From: Gnetum montanum
Taxonomy: Eukaryota; Streptophyta; Gnetopsida; Gnetales; Gnetaceae
Assembly: GCA_015680685.1 (NCBI GenBank)
Contig: MNCI01036301.1
Location: 136,089-200,088 of the forward strand
Length of the DNA: 64,000 nt
Direction of reading: 5' to 3'
Part shown: in pieces, positions 33,736-46,599 of the stretch
Layout of the letters: each line of letters starts with the position of its first letter
Numbering within the stretch: the stretch's first letter is position 1
Program-made: the position numbers and the translations under genes
The notes under the pieces: generated by a model
Seen by the model: only the letters and a program-made list of their open reading frames with translations
The model's database searches: none
What the model was told of the DNA's origin: nothing

Positions 33736-35337
33736 TAAACTGCAAAAATTGGTTCAGTTTTTAATAAGTATTTTTGTCAAAGCATGCATTTCAATTAATT
33801 TTANATTAGGGCAATGTTGGCTTGTCATAGTCCAACTAGCAACGATTTGGCACTACCATGCATGTAACATGTAGGGTAGCCTACCACCCACATGCACAAG
33901 GTGCCAAGGGAGAATATAAAAATGAAAAATGGATCAGGCACATGGGTCTTGCCAAGCATGGAGTAGCATAACCTTGCATCCAACACCCAAGTTGATAGGA
34001 CATAGCACAAGAGCAAGTATGGTGGCATGTGAAATGAAGCCAATGAGCCAACCATGCATAAAAACACCTATAGACCGGAAGCAACACTGAAACAATGTTT
34101 GACAGGAAACAACCACAACCTAATCTTGCTCGCCAAAGACACAACCAATGTGTAGCCAATGACAATAAACACCATTGAAACACAACCAACGGTAGCAATA
34201 GAAAAATGTCATAATGGAGTACAATTTGTCATTGGGTTCATATCTTTATCACTAAAATTTCCAAAAAAAACTCTATACAACGCACTACAGGCCAAAGGAA
34301 GAATGATGAAAATTGTAAAAGTGACTTTGGACAAGAAGAAAACAAAGATAATGCAAGATAAAGTGCAGTTGCAACAATAGTGAATATGAGATTTGCTCCA
34401 CATGGAGAATTGTGAGACTAATTTGTGTTAGAAATGCAATACTTGCAAGGCCATACACTGGCATGCCCATGTGGCTATCATCATTGAGCAATCTTGGCAA
34501 GGCCTATCTTCAACAGAAAAATGACAAGCGTAGCAGAGGTTTTGTAGAAAAGCAAACTTGTGGGTTTCTCTAGCAACACATTTGCAACAACACTCATCAC
34601 CAAACCAATATAGATGATGAACATGTGGAGCATCACTTATGCCTCTTTTGCTTCTTTTGTTAGAATCCATATTAATTTAAAACATTAAAAAGCCAAGCTT
34701 AGTAGTGGTATTAATTATAATGGATCGGTACCAAGTTTTGCAATACCCATATATTATTAAAATAATTATTTTTAAACATTGTTAGAGTATAAATACTCCT
34801 TCAAAATTGTATTGATTTGTGCAACCCAACGGGCACAAAATGAACACCTAGGATTGGTACCCAATTAAAAAACATATCATATTGAAATCAATTTTCTTTG
34901 AAGAATTGTAACATGAGGATTCATTGAGCTTTGTGCCTACTAAAGACCATTAGAGTCCATTGTTAGGTTGTCGAGGTTGCTGCATTGTGGAAACAATAAG
35001 GTAGAATCACAAATTTGGTGAAGTCTCCCTTGTAATCTTCATAATTTATGCATGTATTTATAATTTCAATATTGATTTAATCATTAATTTTGATTCTTGA
35101 ACTTAATGTTAGAAGTTAGGATGAAAATTTATGATTTTACTTATGAGTGACAGTAACAAGTATGGAATTTAATTGGATTCGATTCTAATTATTTATTATC
35201 TTAATAATTTCTTTGACTTTTTAAATCATTCCTCCCTAGGATATGACTCATGGGTTAGTCACAAATGAGGTGACAATCTCTACAATGAAAGAAAGAAAAA
35301 TAACGATTAAAGATATCCAACATCGAATTTCCCCTAG
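33736..35337. mobile_element. 1.6-kb insertion in the third ORF of E, unrecognised
   Basis: Interrupts the alignment with C and D; CTTGT occurs at both edges (33,731-33,735 and 35,338-35,342), consistent with a 5-bp target duplication. Contains AGTATAAATACTCC (about 34,788-34,801), which could be an LTR TATA box, and base 33,804 is N. Open frames in it (minus 34,198-33,825) have no recognised similarity. Ends do not show TG/CA, so the class is uncertain. Confidence 0.4.
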
Positions 35338-35342
35338 CTTGT

Positions 35343-37700
35343 CATAACTGGTACCTAGGAGAAGTGTACCAATATTAGAAGAACAAGCAACATGATGCCA
35401 CCACAAAGATCGAAGGAATCATAGTGTCATACTTTATTGAAGTAATATCAAAGGCACTAAATATTTTGAATGTTAGAGCCAACTTTGGCCAAATCTCTTT
35501 CATGTTCAACACAAAGGTAAGGAAGTTATGGTTGTAAAGGGCCTATGAAAAAGTGAGAAAGAATATAATGATTTTTTTTTATAGTAGAGAAGATCTATTT
35601 TAAGATTGGGACCTACCATATATTCCTAGAAAAAGACTAAATAGAATTTCCACCTATGCTACTAGAGGAAGTGCCATCCTCATTGGAAAATTTTAGGCCA
35701 ACATGGTTCATCTATTATTCTTGGAGATCTAAAGAAGATTTGAGGCAAAGAAGGCAAGAAAACTTACTCTATCATTCTCTTACCTTATTAGAAGATTGTG
35801 TCGACAAATAGGAATTCTAGGATATAACAATGATGCTCTCTACAAAGCTCAAAATGCCTCATATTCAGAAATTTCAAAGCTAGTGCCTTGAAAGAAAGAT
35901 CAACTAGAGAAGCTAGTAGGCACTGAAGGAGCAACTAAATCTACAACAACAAGAAACATTCCAACTACATGAATGGAGCACGTAGAACTGAGTGGGTCAA
36001 CACTAGTCGTTGATAGATCAAGGTCAAGTGCTCATCTGGCATAGCCAAACTACAAACCCTCAATGAACCATATGCAATAAATAACCAAAATACTAAGTTG
36101 GGGAAGTAAAGAGATCTCTAAAATGTATAAAATGAGAGACAATCCAAGAAGACTTGAAGATCTCATTACAAGTAGGAGAGGATGAAGACTGAGCACAATA
36201 TATATTCGATAACATTGGATTCTTCCAGGTAATGCTATAGATAGGAGAAGGAGCCACAATGGTAGTGATGCAACACAAGGATGTAGTAGGAGAAGTCGAA
36301 GTTATCACTAATCATATCAAAGAATTTTTTAATGTTCTCATTATGCCATTGATATGACTGGAGCCAAAGATGTAGAAATCATATCTGAAACATCCATGAC
36401 TTTAGAAGAGCATAAGGATATATTGGACTGATTGTTGTAGATAAGAAAAGTAATATAGAATCTTTTTGATATCCTTAGTGATATCATTGTACTGTAATCA
36501 AAGTTAATTACAACCAAGGACAAGCTAGTCATGGCTGAGCCCATAGTAGAACATGCAAAAAATGAAGTGCAAAGGCTAAAAGCAAACATGGCTACATTAA
36601 GAGCAAAAAGGTAGGACCCTACATGATACATTGTGCTAGAATATCTTGAATAGTTTGGAATTAAATAAATGAACCAATTGATGACTAAATATGCCCAGAT
36701 GAAGATGAAAAAGGAAAAGGCAACATGGAACAACTTAATGACAGAAGCACAAACTTATACCCATGCTAATGTCATTATTGCATTATAAGAAAATAAAATC
36801 ATTGTTGCTAAAAACATGAGGTTGACTGATATCAAGAAGCAAAAAAATGCATTGGAAGAAAGCATCTATTAACTAAGAGAGTAGTTTCTCTAGTCAACCT
36901 TGACGTTCAAAAATGAGCTAAAGAAAATGAGACCTTATTAATGGAACAAGTCCATGTAGTAAAATAAAATTTAGTTATAGAATTTAGTGTGTGGAAAAAT
37001 GATGCCAAGAAGTATGAATGGATAAATGAGCACTTTAGAAATTAGGTGGACATGTATAAGAAGATTAATGAAAAGGAAATTAAGATGGCTAGAGCCAAGA
37101 TTAGCTCCATCATAACACAAACACCTAATTGGTAGCCAATCTTGGACAATCTTACCCATGTGCACTAAGATGAAATCCAGAATAAATACCTATTGATAGA
37201 GGATTTGTTGGAGTACATGGGATTAGCAAATCTTTGATACACTAATCTAGCCATGTTAACAACAAGTAGGCCTTATATAGAATTTGAGCAACAAGTGGTC
37301 ACAGTCTATGCATGATATTGGAAAGAGTTTGTAAATAGAAAGAATGTATAACAAAAACTACATATAGCAAGCTTTATGATCTAAGTGGTTAAAGCTAGGT
37401 ACTAGGATCAGGAAGATGTAGCAACAAGTCTACCTAGGAGAATGGTTGACTACCAAGAATTAAAAAAAGATAGTTAGAGCATTCAAAGAGGAAAGAAGAC
37501 AGTTCACAACATAGTATGTGAAAGCCAATAGAATGTTCTCATAGCTATCATGTTAATGGGAAGTACTAACTAAATTTTATAACAAGGAGAAGCTTTAGGA
37601 ACTACCTAACAAATACCAATTTTAGAAGTCCATGATGAAAGATGAAAGTCGATGAAGGAACCATCATTGTTTGGAATCTAAAAGGCTATATTGAGGTTGT
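35343..37700 (+). pseudogene. Third ORF of element E, main part: coiled-coil protein (broken)
   Basis: Conserved with C and D: YLGEVYQY, then VISKALNILNVRANFGQI, then VRKLWL. Downstream are charged, helix-forming stretches (EHAKNEVQRLKANMATLR, MKMKKEKATWNNLMTEAQT, IKKQKNALEESIY) typical of a long coiled coil. The last block is also in D (KANWDASMAQAQTYVHAK). With the N-terminal part the intact protein would have had 800 residues or more. Function unknown; many stops. The position matches the env-like or extra ORF of Athila-type elements, but no transmembrane segment stands out. Confidence 0.5.
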
Positions 37701-37910
37701 TTGTTTTGTGTTGTTTTAACTTATTTTTATCATATGCGTTAATCATGTGATGCATGATAATTTTTTTAACACCACTTGTACCACAATGTGGCATTAATAG
37801 TAAATTTAGTCATGTATATAAGTTAGAGTATTGAAGTTTGTATACAACCACACAAATTTTGCAAGGAAATCTATCTTTCTTTTATTTTAACTTGAGGATG
37901 AGTTTAAAGT

Positions 37911-37924
37911 TATTCATGGGGGTA
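37911..37924 (+). other. Polypurine tract before the LTR at 37,925
   Basis: TATTCATGGGGGTA, preceded by CTTGAGGATGAGTTT; the same arrangement precedes the LTRs at 46,613 and (minus) 345. Confidence 0.65.
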
Positions 37925-38778
37925 TGATTAGACCTTTTTATCATCAAGCTATGATGTTGTATCTATGATATTATAGCTCTACATATGTAATTGTAGATGC
38001 AATGTAGTGGGTCATGGTCATACCTATAAATACCAACCCTCCATCACATTGAAACAACAACTTTTTCCCAACCCTTAGTGAAATTCTTACAGTTTGTTTT
38101 CATAACTTAAACTTAGAATTAAATTGAATGCCCACATTATGATGATTAATAGTTGTACATAGTGTTTATTCAAGTGGATTGTTTTTTGACATAATTCATG
38201 ACTAACAATAAAGAACAAGATTATTTTTCATCATTGTAGCATCTCACTTAGCTTTATTGTACTTATCATCATGTTTACTTTCCTTAAGTCATTTACATTT
38301 GCTAAGTCATTTTACATTCTAATGTCTTTTTGTAAGGCGATAAAAGTATGACTAGTTTCGAGCATAAAGTGTAACTGTTTGGTAACCCAGTAGTGACTTC
38401 ACGTAATTTGCTCAGTGGTGAATTCGCTTGGTAATCTTAGTCATGATTACATTAGCCCAGAAAGTGTACAGTAAACCAAGAACAAATACTTTATTGCCAT
38501 AGGCTAGAATAGATTTACATTTCTATCACACTTAGACATAGAATTTACAATTACTTTTCACCATGTTATCACATAGTATTAATTTGAGCCAAACAACATC
38601 ATCATATCATATACCTTACTAAGAGTTAAACCATATAACTGTAAGTGGGAGGACAATAATCACAAAAAAACATCAACTACTAGTATACTTACATTGTCCA
38701 TCCACAAATTACGATCATGTTACATGTGAACACTCATGACTTATATGGTTGAGTGTTGGAATACCCAACCATTCATTA
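37925..38778 (+). repeat. LTR shared by E (3') and C (5')
   Basis: Starts TGATTAGA, ends ATTCATTA; 854 bp. CCTATAAATACC at about 38,021-38,032 is the TATA box; AATAAAGAAC at about 38,207 a polyadenylation-type signal. The primer-site position afterwards (GTTGTATTATGC) is badly decayed. The third ORF and PPT of E lie to its left, gag of C to its right. Confidence 0.7.
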
Positions 38779-38862
38779 GTTGTATTATGCATTACATAGT
38801 ATATCTTTCATACTTAGAATAATTTCTCAAATGTATAAACTTAAGAGTCAAAATAATTAACA

Positions 38863-40739
38863 TGGCTTCTACAACTAAAGTGAAATCTCCACTTACTATT
38901 GATTTTAATGAAAGTCGTGACAAGGATTATAATCACAAAGATTAGAGTATACCAATGCAAACTAGAATATCATATGCTTATACTAATATTTATTATTCTA
39001 ATTTTACATTCATTTTTCACCATGATAAATAGCTTAGATGGAGAGATCTATAGGGCAAAATTATCTTGACACCAGAATGTTTAGCATCATTAATGCTTCA
39101 AGCAGCCCTCATGAGGTCAAATCTTGATCATGTGTAAGAAGGATATCATATCATCAAAAACATGACTAGGTCATACCATCCAATAGAGGCTTAGGCAAGA
39201 AGGGATGCCATCATAGAGGTAACGTATGCACATGATAAAGGAAAAAAGAAACCTTAAACACCTATCCTAGTAGAAACGGAAGATGTTGTGTTCCAAATTG
39301 AGAAAAATTATCAAACTCATGGGTCTCATTCCGAAACACTAATCATTCATGGTGAAGAACTTATCAAGATAAAACTACATTTAGATCTTGTAGAAACCCT
39401 AGAAAGGAAGAAGGAGGACTCTAGACTTAGGAAGAATTCAAGGTCTAAGACCTCTAATGAATCCAAAAGAGATGAATCAAGGAGTCATAGAAGGAGAACT
39501 AGCTAACATCAATCTCCAACTAATTCATCTTCTTCCTCAAAAATTTTGGCAAGAGAGGACAAAGATTAAGGGATCATGATGGGAGAAGAAGGAGAGACCA
39601 TGAGAGACATACATATAGAAAATGACATCATGATGAGGAGGAAGATAACCATGATGAAAGGGTAGGAAGAATAAAACATGAAGTAAGAGAGGATCATGAG
39701 CATTTGAGGGTCATCACTACTAGAGGGTTTATGAATTCAAAGGCCATGAATAACCCATATTGGCCACTTGAAACATGATCAACATTAGGGAAGTTATGTA
39801 TATTCCCACCAAGAATGTAAGGAATAGTTACATCAAGAGACTAGACATGAATAATATTTCAAAATGTAAAGGAGGATACAATGCAAATCCACACCATCAT
39901 AAATAAGCCTTCCACAATGCCTGTGTCCTACAAAACATAGAAAATGATTAACAGAAGTTGAAGTTATTTCTTAGAACACTCATAAAAGAAGCTAAGAGTT
40001 GGTATGGATCCTTAGAATTGGAATTAATTTGAAGATGGAATACCATGCTAGGACTCTTCAATGACAAGTATCAAACCTACTTTAAAGTGTCAAATTTAAG
40101 AAAACAAACCCATAGATGGAAATAGGGGACACATGAATCCCTCAATGCAGCAATGGGTAGGTACTAGTCCTTATTGCATAGGTGCCTAGATCACATATTT
40201 TCTTCATAAGAACAACTATGAAATATCATCAATGAACTAAGGAATAAGATAAGATAAAATTTTGGAGTATCTAGATTATTCGAAATGATAGCTCATCTAA
40301 TCCAAAGACTTATAGACCAAGTGGAAAAAGAGGAAGAAGAGCTAAGGAAAAAAGAATCAGCAAAAGAATACATGAACTAGTGAAAGACTTTTATCAATTT
40401 AAAAATTAATAAATGATATTGCAACCAAGGTAGAGAAAATGTGAGATTCTATAGATGAGAAGTTTGCTACAACATTGAAGATAGTAGAGGGAAGGACTTA
40501 ATAAGCCTTAAACAAAAGTAAAGACAAGAAGAAAAGAAGTGACAATGAATGTGAAAAGTACAAGTACAAAGGAAAAGTCACTATAGTGAAGGAAGTAATG
40601 GACTTCAATTTAGAAGATGAAAGATGTAAGGTATGCCAATATGAACATCTTGAGGGATGTTGTATTGTCATGGCCACTTACAAGAGTCTGAGGCATATAT
40701 TCTTAATCCAAAGTTTGCTAAGAAGTAGATGTCCAGATG
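38863..40739 (+). pseudogene. gag of element C (broken, split by D)
   Basis: Starts MASTTKVKSPLTIDFN about 85 bp after the LTR. A charged linker is open at 39,288-39,506 (KKEDSRLRKNSRSKTSNES). The gag domain follows: NISKCKGGYNANPHHHK, KLKLFLRTLIKEAKSWYG, LGLFNDKYQTYFKVSNLRK. A zinc-knuckle-like CKVCQYEHLEGC is at about 40,628-40,665. The element is cut at 40,744 by the insertion of D; the gag tail resumes at 47,488. Many stops. Confidence 0.7.
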
Positions 40740-40744
40740 GTTAC

Positions 40745-41630
40745 TGATGAGTCATGAATTTTCTGATAGCCGCAATATTGCACCCATGATGATGCACCCA
40801 CGATATCACACCCACAATATCGCATCTACGGTATCACAGCCAATGCGATATCGTAGCCTAGCCATGATATCACATACGCGATATCGCAGCCTGTCTCCTC
40901 ATCTATAAATAAGAGGTAGATAGGTCCAATAAGTCAATTTTAGAGTCAGTTAGTTTGTAGTGTTTTCATTTTTCTCTCTCAACCCTTTTCCTCTCTATGT
41001 ATGCCTGCAGTGTGGTGAATGTAATTGTATGGCATCCTTTATTCAAGTGTGACGTACTTGGACACGTACATGACTAGCAATAAAGATCAAGATTACTTCA
41101 TCATTGTAGCATTCACTTAGTTTAATCATTTAATTAATTGTTATTTACTACTTTATTAGTTAATCTCTTCTCACCCTTAAAATCTTGTTAAAATGCAGAA
41201 TGAGTACAACTTGATTATGAGCATTTAAGTGTGACTACTTGGTAACCTAGTAGCGTACCTAGGATCTGCGCTTGGTAATCCCAGTGGTAGCCATGCATGA
41301 AGTCCAAGATGTGTATGGATAATCAAGGAATAGATGCTCATCGCACTTAGGCTAGCTAGATTCCTTCTCACCCTTTCCCTCTTAGCTTAGTTAATATTAT
41401 CTTCCATTGCCTTCAGAAGTATCATTAGGTTAGAAACACATCATACACCTCACTTTGGACTAAACCATACCTGACAAAGCTAATACTAGTTCAGGTGGGA
41501 AGACAGCAAACTACGACCTAAGGTTAACTGTCTAGATGCCACAACTAGTCCATCTGCGGAGTTCAACTAGATTGTGTGTGTAATGCTCATATTTGTATGG
41601 TTGAGTGTAGGGGTACCTCACCACTCATCA
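40745..41630 (+). repeat. 5' LTR of element D
   Basis: 886 bp, perfect 8-bp inverted ends. U3 has about eight GATATC(G/A)CA-type repeats; TATA box TCTATAAATAAGAGG at about 40,903-40,917; AATAAAGATC polyadenylation-type signal at about 41,080. Both LTRs keep the same layout. Confidence 0.9.
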
Positions 41631-41650
41631 TTGGCGTTGTTGCCAGGGAC
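41631..41650 (+). other. Primer binding site of element D (tRNA-Asp type)
   Basis: TTGGCGTTGTTGCCAGGGAC directly after the LTR; differs from the tRNA-Asp-type site of the Athila lineage at a few C/T and G/A positions. Confidence 0.75.
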
Positions 41651-41774
41651 GATGCTAGTTATCTAGATTAGTTATATCATACAAGGTCGCTGTATAGGAA
41701 TTAACGATATATCTCTTAGGAAGAAGAAATAATTATAAAAATTCACATATAAATTCACACACAATTTCACAACC

Positions 41775-43623
41775 ATGCCTCTCTTACAAGACCATGATAA
41801 TGCCACATCTAGTGAGGAAATTCATTAGAGAACCAACGAATTGTTTGACAATGAAGATTGGAGTACGCAATCCGAAGTGGGGGTTTCTTATAAACATAAA
41901 TGAAGGCAACATCGTCCCAACACATGAAAGCATAACTTACCTGATGACGATGAATCCCTACTGACCACTACAAGCCTAATGCAACTACAAGAGGCTGTTT
42001 GAATCTCCCATAGGCATCGTAAAGAGAGCTGCCTACCCAGGCTCGATTTAAACAACTTTCCTACTTTTTCAGGAGGCTATGACTTAGATCCACATCAACA
42101 TTTACAAGTCTTCTACGATGCCTATACATGGAACAACATTGATAATAGGTGGAAAAAACTCAATCTCTTCCCTATGACACTCGTTGACTAAGCAAAAGTA
42201 TGGTATAGATCATTAAAATCAAATTCAGTACGATGTTGGTCAACAATGGTAGAACTTTTTAATGAAAAATATCAAACCTATGCAAGAGTGTCAACCTTGA
42301 GGAAACAAATCGAAGGATGGAAAAAAGCACAAAACGAACCCTTGGACATGGCCTTAGAAAGATATTACGCATTGTTAAACAACTATCTAGGTCATGGGTT
42401 CTCTGAGGAAAGGATACTTTACCATATCATTGATGGGCTACGTAATGAAACAAGAGAGACCCTAGGGATGTATGCCCAAGGAAAACTATATGAACTACGA
42501 ACCCATCAAGTCCAAGAGCTTATTAAGAGGGTATCAAAAGAAGAAGGAGAAATGGCTAGATGGGAGAGTGTTGAAAAACATCAATGGGACCAAAATTTCA
42601 ACTTAACAAAGGTCCATGATCATAAAAAGGAGAAATCAACTTATCACAAGGAGAAAGAACCATCTTTGCCAGTACAACAATCGTTAGAGGAAGTCAAGGC
42701 AAAGATCAATAAGATGTTGGAATGGATGTATAAAAAGTGTGGAGAAGTTATTGATATTATTGGAGATAGAGTTTTGACAACCCGAGAAGCAGGAAAAAAT
42801 ATCATTAGACATTTGGAAAGAAGGAATGAATAAAATAAGAGCTCAACTACCAATCATACGTATGAATGTAACATATGCTTGTATGATCATCCTAAGGGCC
42901 AATGCCTAATCTTGTTACATTTATATGAGCATTGGGGAAACATGTTACATCCAGAGTTCATACAGAGATACTGTGTTTGATCACAGTGGAAAAAATCCCA
43001 GTCGTGAGGGAGACCACCCCTAAATTGGAGACACCCTTCATATCATCTGAATCCAAATGCTTACCTAGTTCAACATCCTATTTCCCAATTGGATCAACAT
43101 ACTCTATCTCACCACAGTACCATTCTCCTTAATACTATCAGTCCATGCCTTCAACATAACCACTGCCTTGTGCACCTTATAATTCTTCCAATTTTCAACA
43201 TTCTCATCCTTTCCCTCCTTCTACATTGCCACCAACTATTCCTAAGGTGTCTACACCACCGCAACAACCCATGAACATTATTTTTGCTACTACTACCAAT
43301 ATTAGTGAAAGGCCTCCTCAACATCCAACGCTTCCCTTCTTTAAACATGACCGTAAGAAGGGACAACATGATTCCAAGGCCATTGCATCCTCTGACTCAG
43401 CACAAGTCCAACACTGTGGTGCACCCTTATCTTTGAACTCAACACCTCATGGTACTTCATTAGGGTCACCAACTAACACTCCAATAGCCATACGACCTAA
43501 TGAACATAGTCATGAAAGGAAACATCTTGATCCTTGCATATCATCTAATGGTCCTAAATATCATAGTGGGTCAACTCATTATCCGGGAACTACATCGTAT
43601 AAATTGCCCCACTATGCTTACTA
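41775..43623 (+). pseudogene. gag of element D (nearly intact core)
   Basis: Probable start MPLLQDHDN at 41,775, with early stops. The core frame 42,246-42,833 is open for 195 codons: ELFNEKYQTYARVSTLRKQ, DMALERYYALLNNYLGHG, DGLRNETRETLGMYAQGK. A zinc knuckle, CNICLYDHPKGQC (C-x2-C-x3-H-x4-C), follows at about 42,868-42,906 in a shifted frame. The tail is rich in Pro, Ser and His (open 43,226-43,624, ending in a stop). It is the best preserved gag in the window. After it comes spacer rather than protease. Confidence 0.75.
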
Positions 43624-45419
43624 AAATCAGGTGTGTGAACCCCGATGGGGTAAGTACGGTCAAGTTACAATATTTCCAACATGCAAGGATTCCCATCGTC
43701 ATTTATTAATCCTTGTCATCCTTAATCATTTAGCTATGAGGGATATCCCCCATTCTAATAGCAAGTAGCATTAATAAATATGTTTCATTTTCTTTAATTT
43801 TACAACTTTTTGTTTTCCATTTTTTGATTTTTCAATTTATTGTTTTATCTTTTTATCTTTTTGTCTCTTTACATTTTTATAAGTAATCTCATCTACTAAT
43901 AAAACACTCATGTGGCTTGTTGGTTGAGGTGTGTTCTATGTTATCGAGTCTTGAGTGATCAATTATGTGGATAGTGAGCCCATTACACCCACTCATCCAT
44001 TCTACAAATAAGAGGTTCTGTTCAAGGGTACAGTGATATTCTTGACATCTTTAAAACTTAAAATTAATTTTGTGTTCATTGTACCCAGAATGAAGAAGGA
44101 TGGACCAAGAGGGAATGATTAGGGTGTGACATCAAGGGGACTTGCAGATTCTCTTTGGTGACATCTATGGGTGTTGTCATGCAACGTGGTTGTACTAAGA
44201 TCCTTGTAGATCTAACGAAAAATGGGAGTAAGAGTAATCAAAAGGCACTCAAAAATCCAATGCTGTTCTAGGGGGTCCCACTAGAAATACATGCACCCAT
44301 GGCTAAAGGTTGGCAGCTTCTCTAGATTTAGCAATCGAAAAAAAAAAGAAGAAATAAAGAAAAAAAAGTAAAAGGAAAAAATAAGTGCCATAAAACAAAA
44401 ATCACTCTTCCCTTGAATAAAATGCCAAGTGATCGTACTCCTTGTTGTTATGGTACTCTCATAGTTGTTCATCATGGGATGAAACAATGCAGTGTCACTA
44501 ATTAGAGGAATGGACTTGGTCTTAATCTTGGAACGATGGGTTAATGACACCTTAATCATGCTTTACACACAGGATTCACTGTGCCCGAGGTTAGTTACCT
44601 CATGTCCCAATCTCTACGATCCATTCTATACTTCGTCTCATCTCACTGTTCATGTAATTGTAGCTCGTGTCGTGTGTAACATAGAATTCTTACCTCATTC
44701 CGGTGATATTTACATGTGTGTATTTTGTGGAATCAGTGCAGATTACATTTAACCCTTCTAGTGGCCACAAACACTTTTAAGTATGGTTACACAAGGGTAT
44801 TATAGGTTGGAACATGCTTTGGGGAGGGCCCACTTGTGTAATCTTTGGTAATCTTCACTTATGACACGGCTCACCCATACCATTTATTACCCTCAGCGTA
44901 TTGTTCATGCTATTCTTTCCCTTATTACTATCCCTCTGATTCAATGTTCCTATGAATCATCACATAGCATTTTTCTCTACTATCTGAGGTTCTTATTGAT
45001 AGATTCCATACCATCATAATTTTCGTGCCTTCAAAACTAGTTGAATTACCCTGGAACCCTTTAACAATCGTCCAGATGTCCTTAGTTTACATCATTTAAT
45101 TTCAAAATAAATATTAAAAATTTGGTACATTCTCTAAGTTCCCTAACTTCGATGAAAATATATATATGTGACCCCCCTTTGCTATTCAACATCATTTGCA
45201 ACTGTTCACACAGGGGAAGTTTTTCAAATTCCTCTCTACGACTTGCAATTGTGTGCCCCTTACTTTCATATCCATAACTCACTCACTGGTACTCCGATTT
45301 TCATTCCATTTGAACCTACTTGAGCCCAGAGTGTTTAGCTTAGTCGTGGGGGAGGGGCACATGCCAAATAGTGCATAAAGTTTTTGAAATTCATCATCGC
45401 TTGAAGGAAATATTTAAGG
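43624..45419 (+). other. Spacer of element D
   Basis: Non-coding, where other elements carry pol and spacer. It holds the conserved spacer motif in weak form (44,278-44,310), a purine-rich run (44,337-44,385), and a PPT-like CTTAGTCGTGGGGGAGGGG (45,339-45,357). Ends in ATTTAAGG|GTAATT. The open frames here look accidental. Confidence 0.5.
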
Positions 45420-45661
45420 GTAATTAGTTGTAAAACTAAGAATAAAATGTGTTAAAAACAATTTCATCCCCTTAGCTATACCAGAAAATTAAATTTGGAA
45501 ACCACCTAAGCAAAGAGGACTCAACATTATAATCTTTCGAGGACATGTTCTTCCAATAATTAACATCACATGGAAATAAAGTAAATCTATTAAGGAAAGC
45601 AGTAAGGTATAACCTAACTTTGGTAACAACCTTACTAACAATTGACCCCATGTGATTGCAG
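45420..45661 (+). other. Putative intron before the third ORF of element D
   Basis: AAGG|GTAATT to TGTGATTGCAG|ATG, 242 bp. The acceptor has a strong consensus and joins an ATG directly, as in A, B, C and E. Confidence 0.6.
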
Positions 45662-46336
45662 ATGGTCCCGAAACACGAACAACAAGAAGGTCTTGCTCAA
45701 GGTGCGATCAAACAACCTAGGAGAGGTAAAGGACAAGTTCCTGCCGAACAACATGTAGAGTAGGAGGAACAATTATTTAGTATCCATCAAGAAGACCCTG
45801 CTACTGTACAATCAAGGAGGGTGGAAGGAGGAGCTACTGCAGTGTCTGAACAGGGACGATATCTCACGTTGCCCCAGGATTATGTTCAGACCATCCATGA
45901 AAGGTCCATATTCACTGTAGTGATCATGGAATTAAACTTTTGACCTTTTGTAGAATTTGCTCCAGAGGCTATTAGGGATCACCTCAAAGGATCCCCATTA
46001 TGGCCTACCCTCTTTGAAAGTGGTGCCTGGTACTTAGGGGAAATGTACCAATTTTGGCACAATAAAGAAGAAGACACCATAGTTAACAATTGTGGTGTGA
46101 CTGTTGATTTCTTTGTTCAAGCCATTTCGAAAGTATTAAACCTTCTGAATATAGGGCCAAAGGTTGCTCAGAACTAGCTGGACACTTTCAGAACCGAGAA
46201 AATCAATAAACTATTGATAGAGAATAAAAGGGTGGTGGAAGAAAAAGGGAAGGCTAACTGGGATGCCTCCATGGCACAAGCGCAAACTTACGTGCACGCC
46301 AAGGCACTTAAGGCCTTACAAGAGAAGAAACTCTAG
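45662..46336 (+). pseudogene. Third ORF of element D (225 codons, three stops, no frameshift)
   Basis: One frame from ATG 45,662 to the stop at 46,334-46,336, interrupted only by three single stop codons. Basic N-terminus MVPKHEQQEG and GAIKQPRRGKGQ; then AWYLGEMYQFWHNKEEDT, FFVQAISKVLNLLNIGPK, and the C-terminal NWDASMAQAQTYVHAKAL. These blocks match C and E in order; the long middle coiled coil of E is missing, so D has an internally shortened form. Function unknown; it may bind nucleic acid through its basic end (inference). Confidence 0.6.
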
Positions 46337-46599
46337 GCCATACTTTGACGCCATCAAATTCCAAGACCTGGAGCGCAAGAAAAGGGAAAGACACCCATGG
46401 AGGAGCCAACACCACTAGGAACTACATGACTTCCATCCAATTTTGTAATCATAGGATTTTCTTTTGTGTTGTGTCTTAATTTTTTTCTGACTCCACACTG
46501 CGGCATGAATCCATTCTAGCCAGTCAATAATCCCATACCTATCCATTTTGTAATCAATGGAGCTTGTTCTCACTTTAACTCGAGGACGAGTTTTCATTC

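Larger units (their letters stand above)
30905..38778 (+). mobile_element. Element E: 3' part of a gypsy element (spacer, intron, third ORF, PPT, LTR)
   Basis: The left edge at about 30,905 starts inside a spacer that matches 51,460-51,720 of C. Intron 31,022-33,366 (with a 2-kb insertion), third ORF 33,367-37,700 (with a 1.6-kb insertion), PPT at 37,911-37,924, LTR 37,925-38,778. The gag and pol of E are absent. The LTR also serves as the 5' LTR of element C, as expected after recombination between neighbouring elements. Confidence 0.65.

Noticed and set aside
33825-34198. Overlapping minus-strand open frames rich in Cys and Leu
   Set aside because: They lie in an unclassified insertion, three frames overlap, and no domain or codon pattern supports any of them.
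33367-37700. Envelope protein
   Set aside because: No signal peptide, transmembrane segment or glycoprotein features; the sequence looks coiled-coil and charged.
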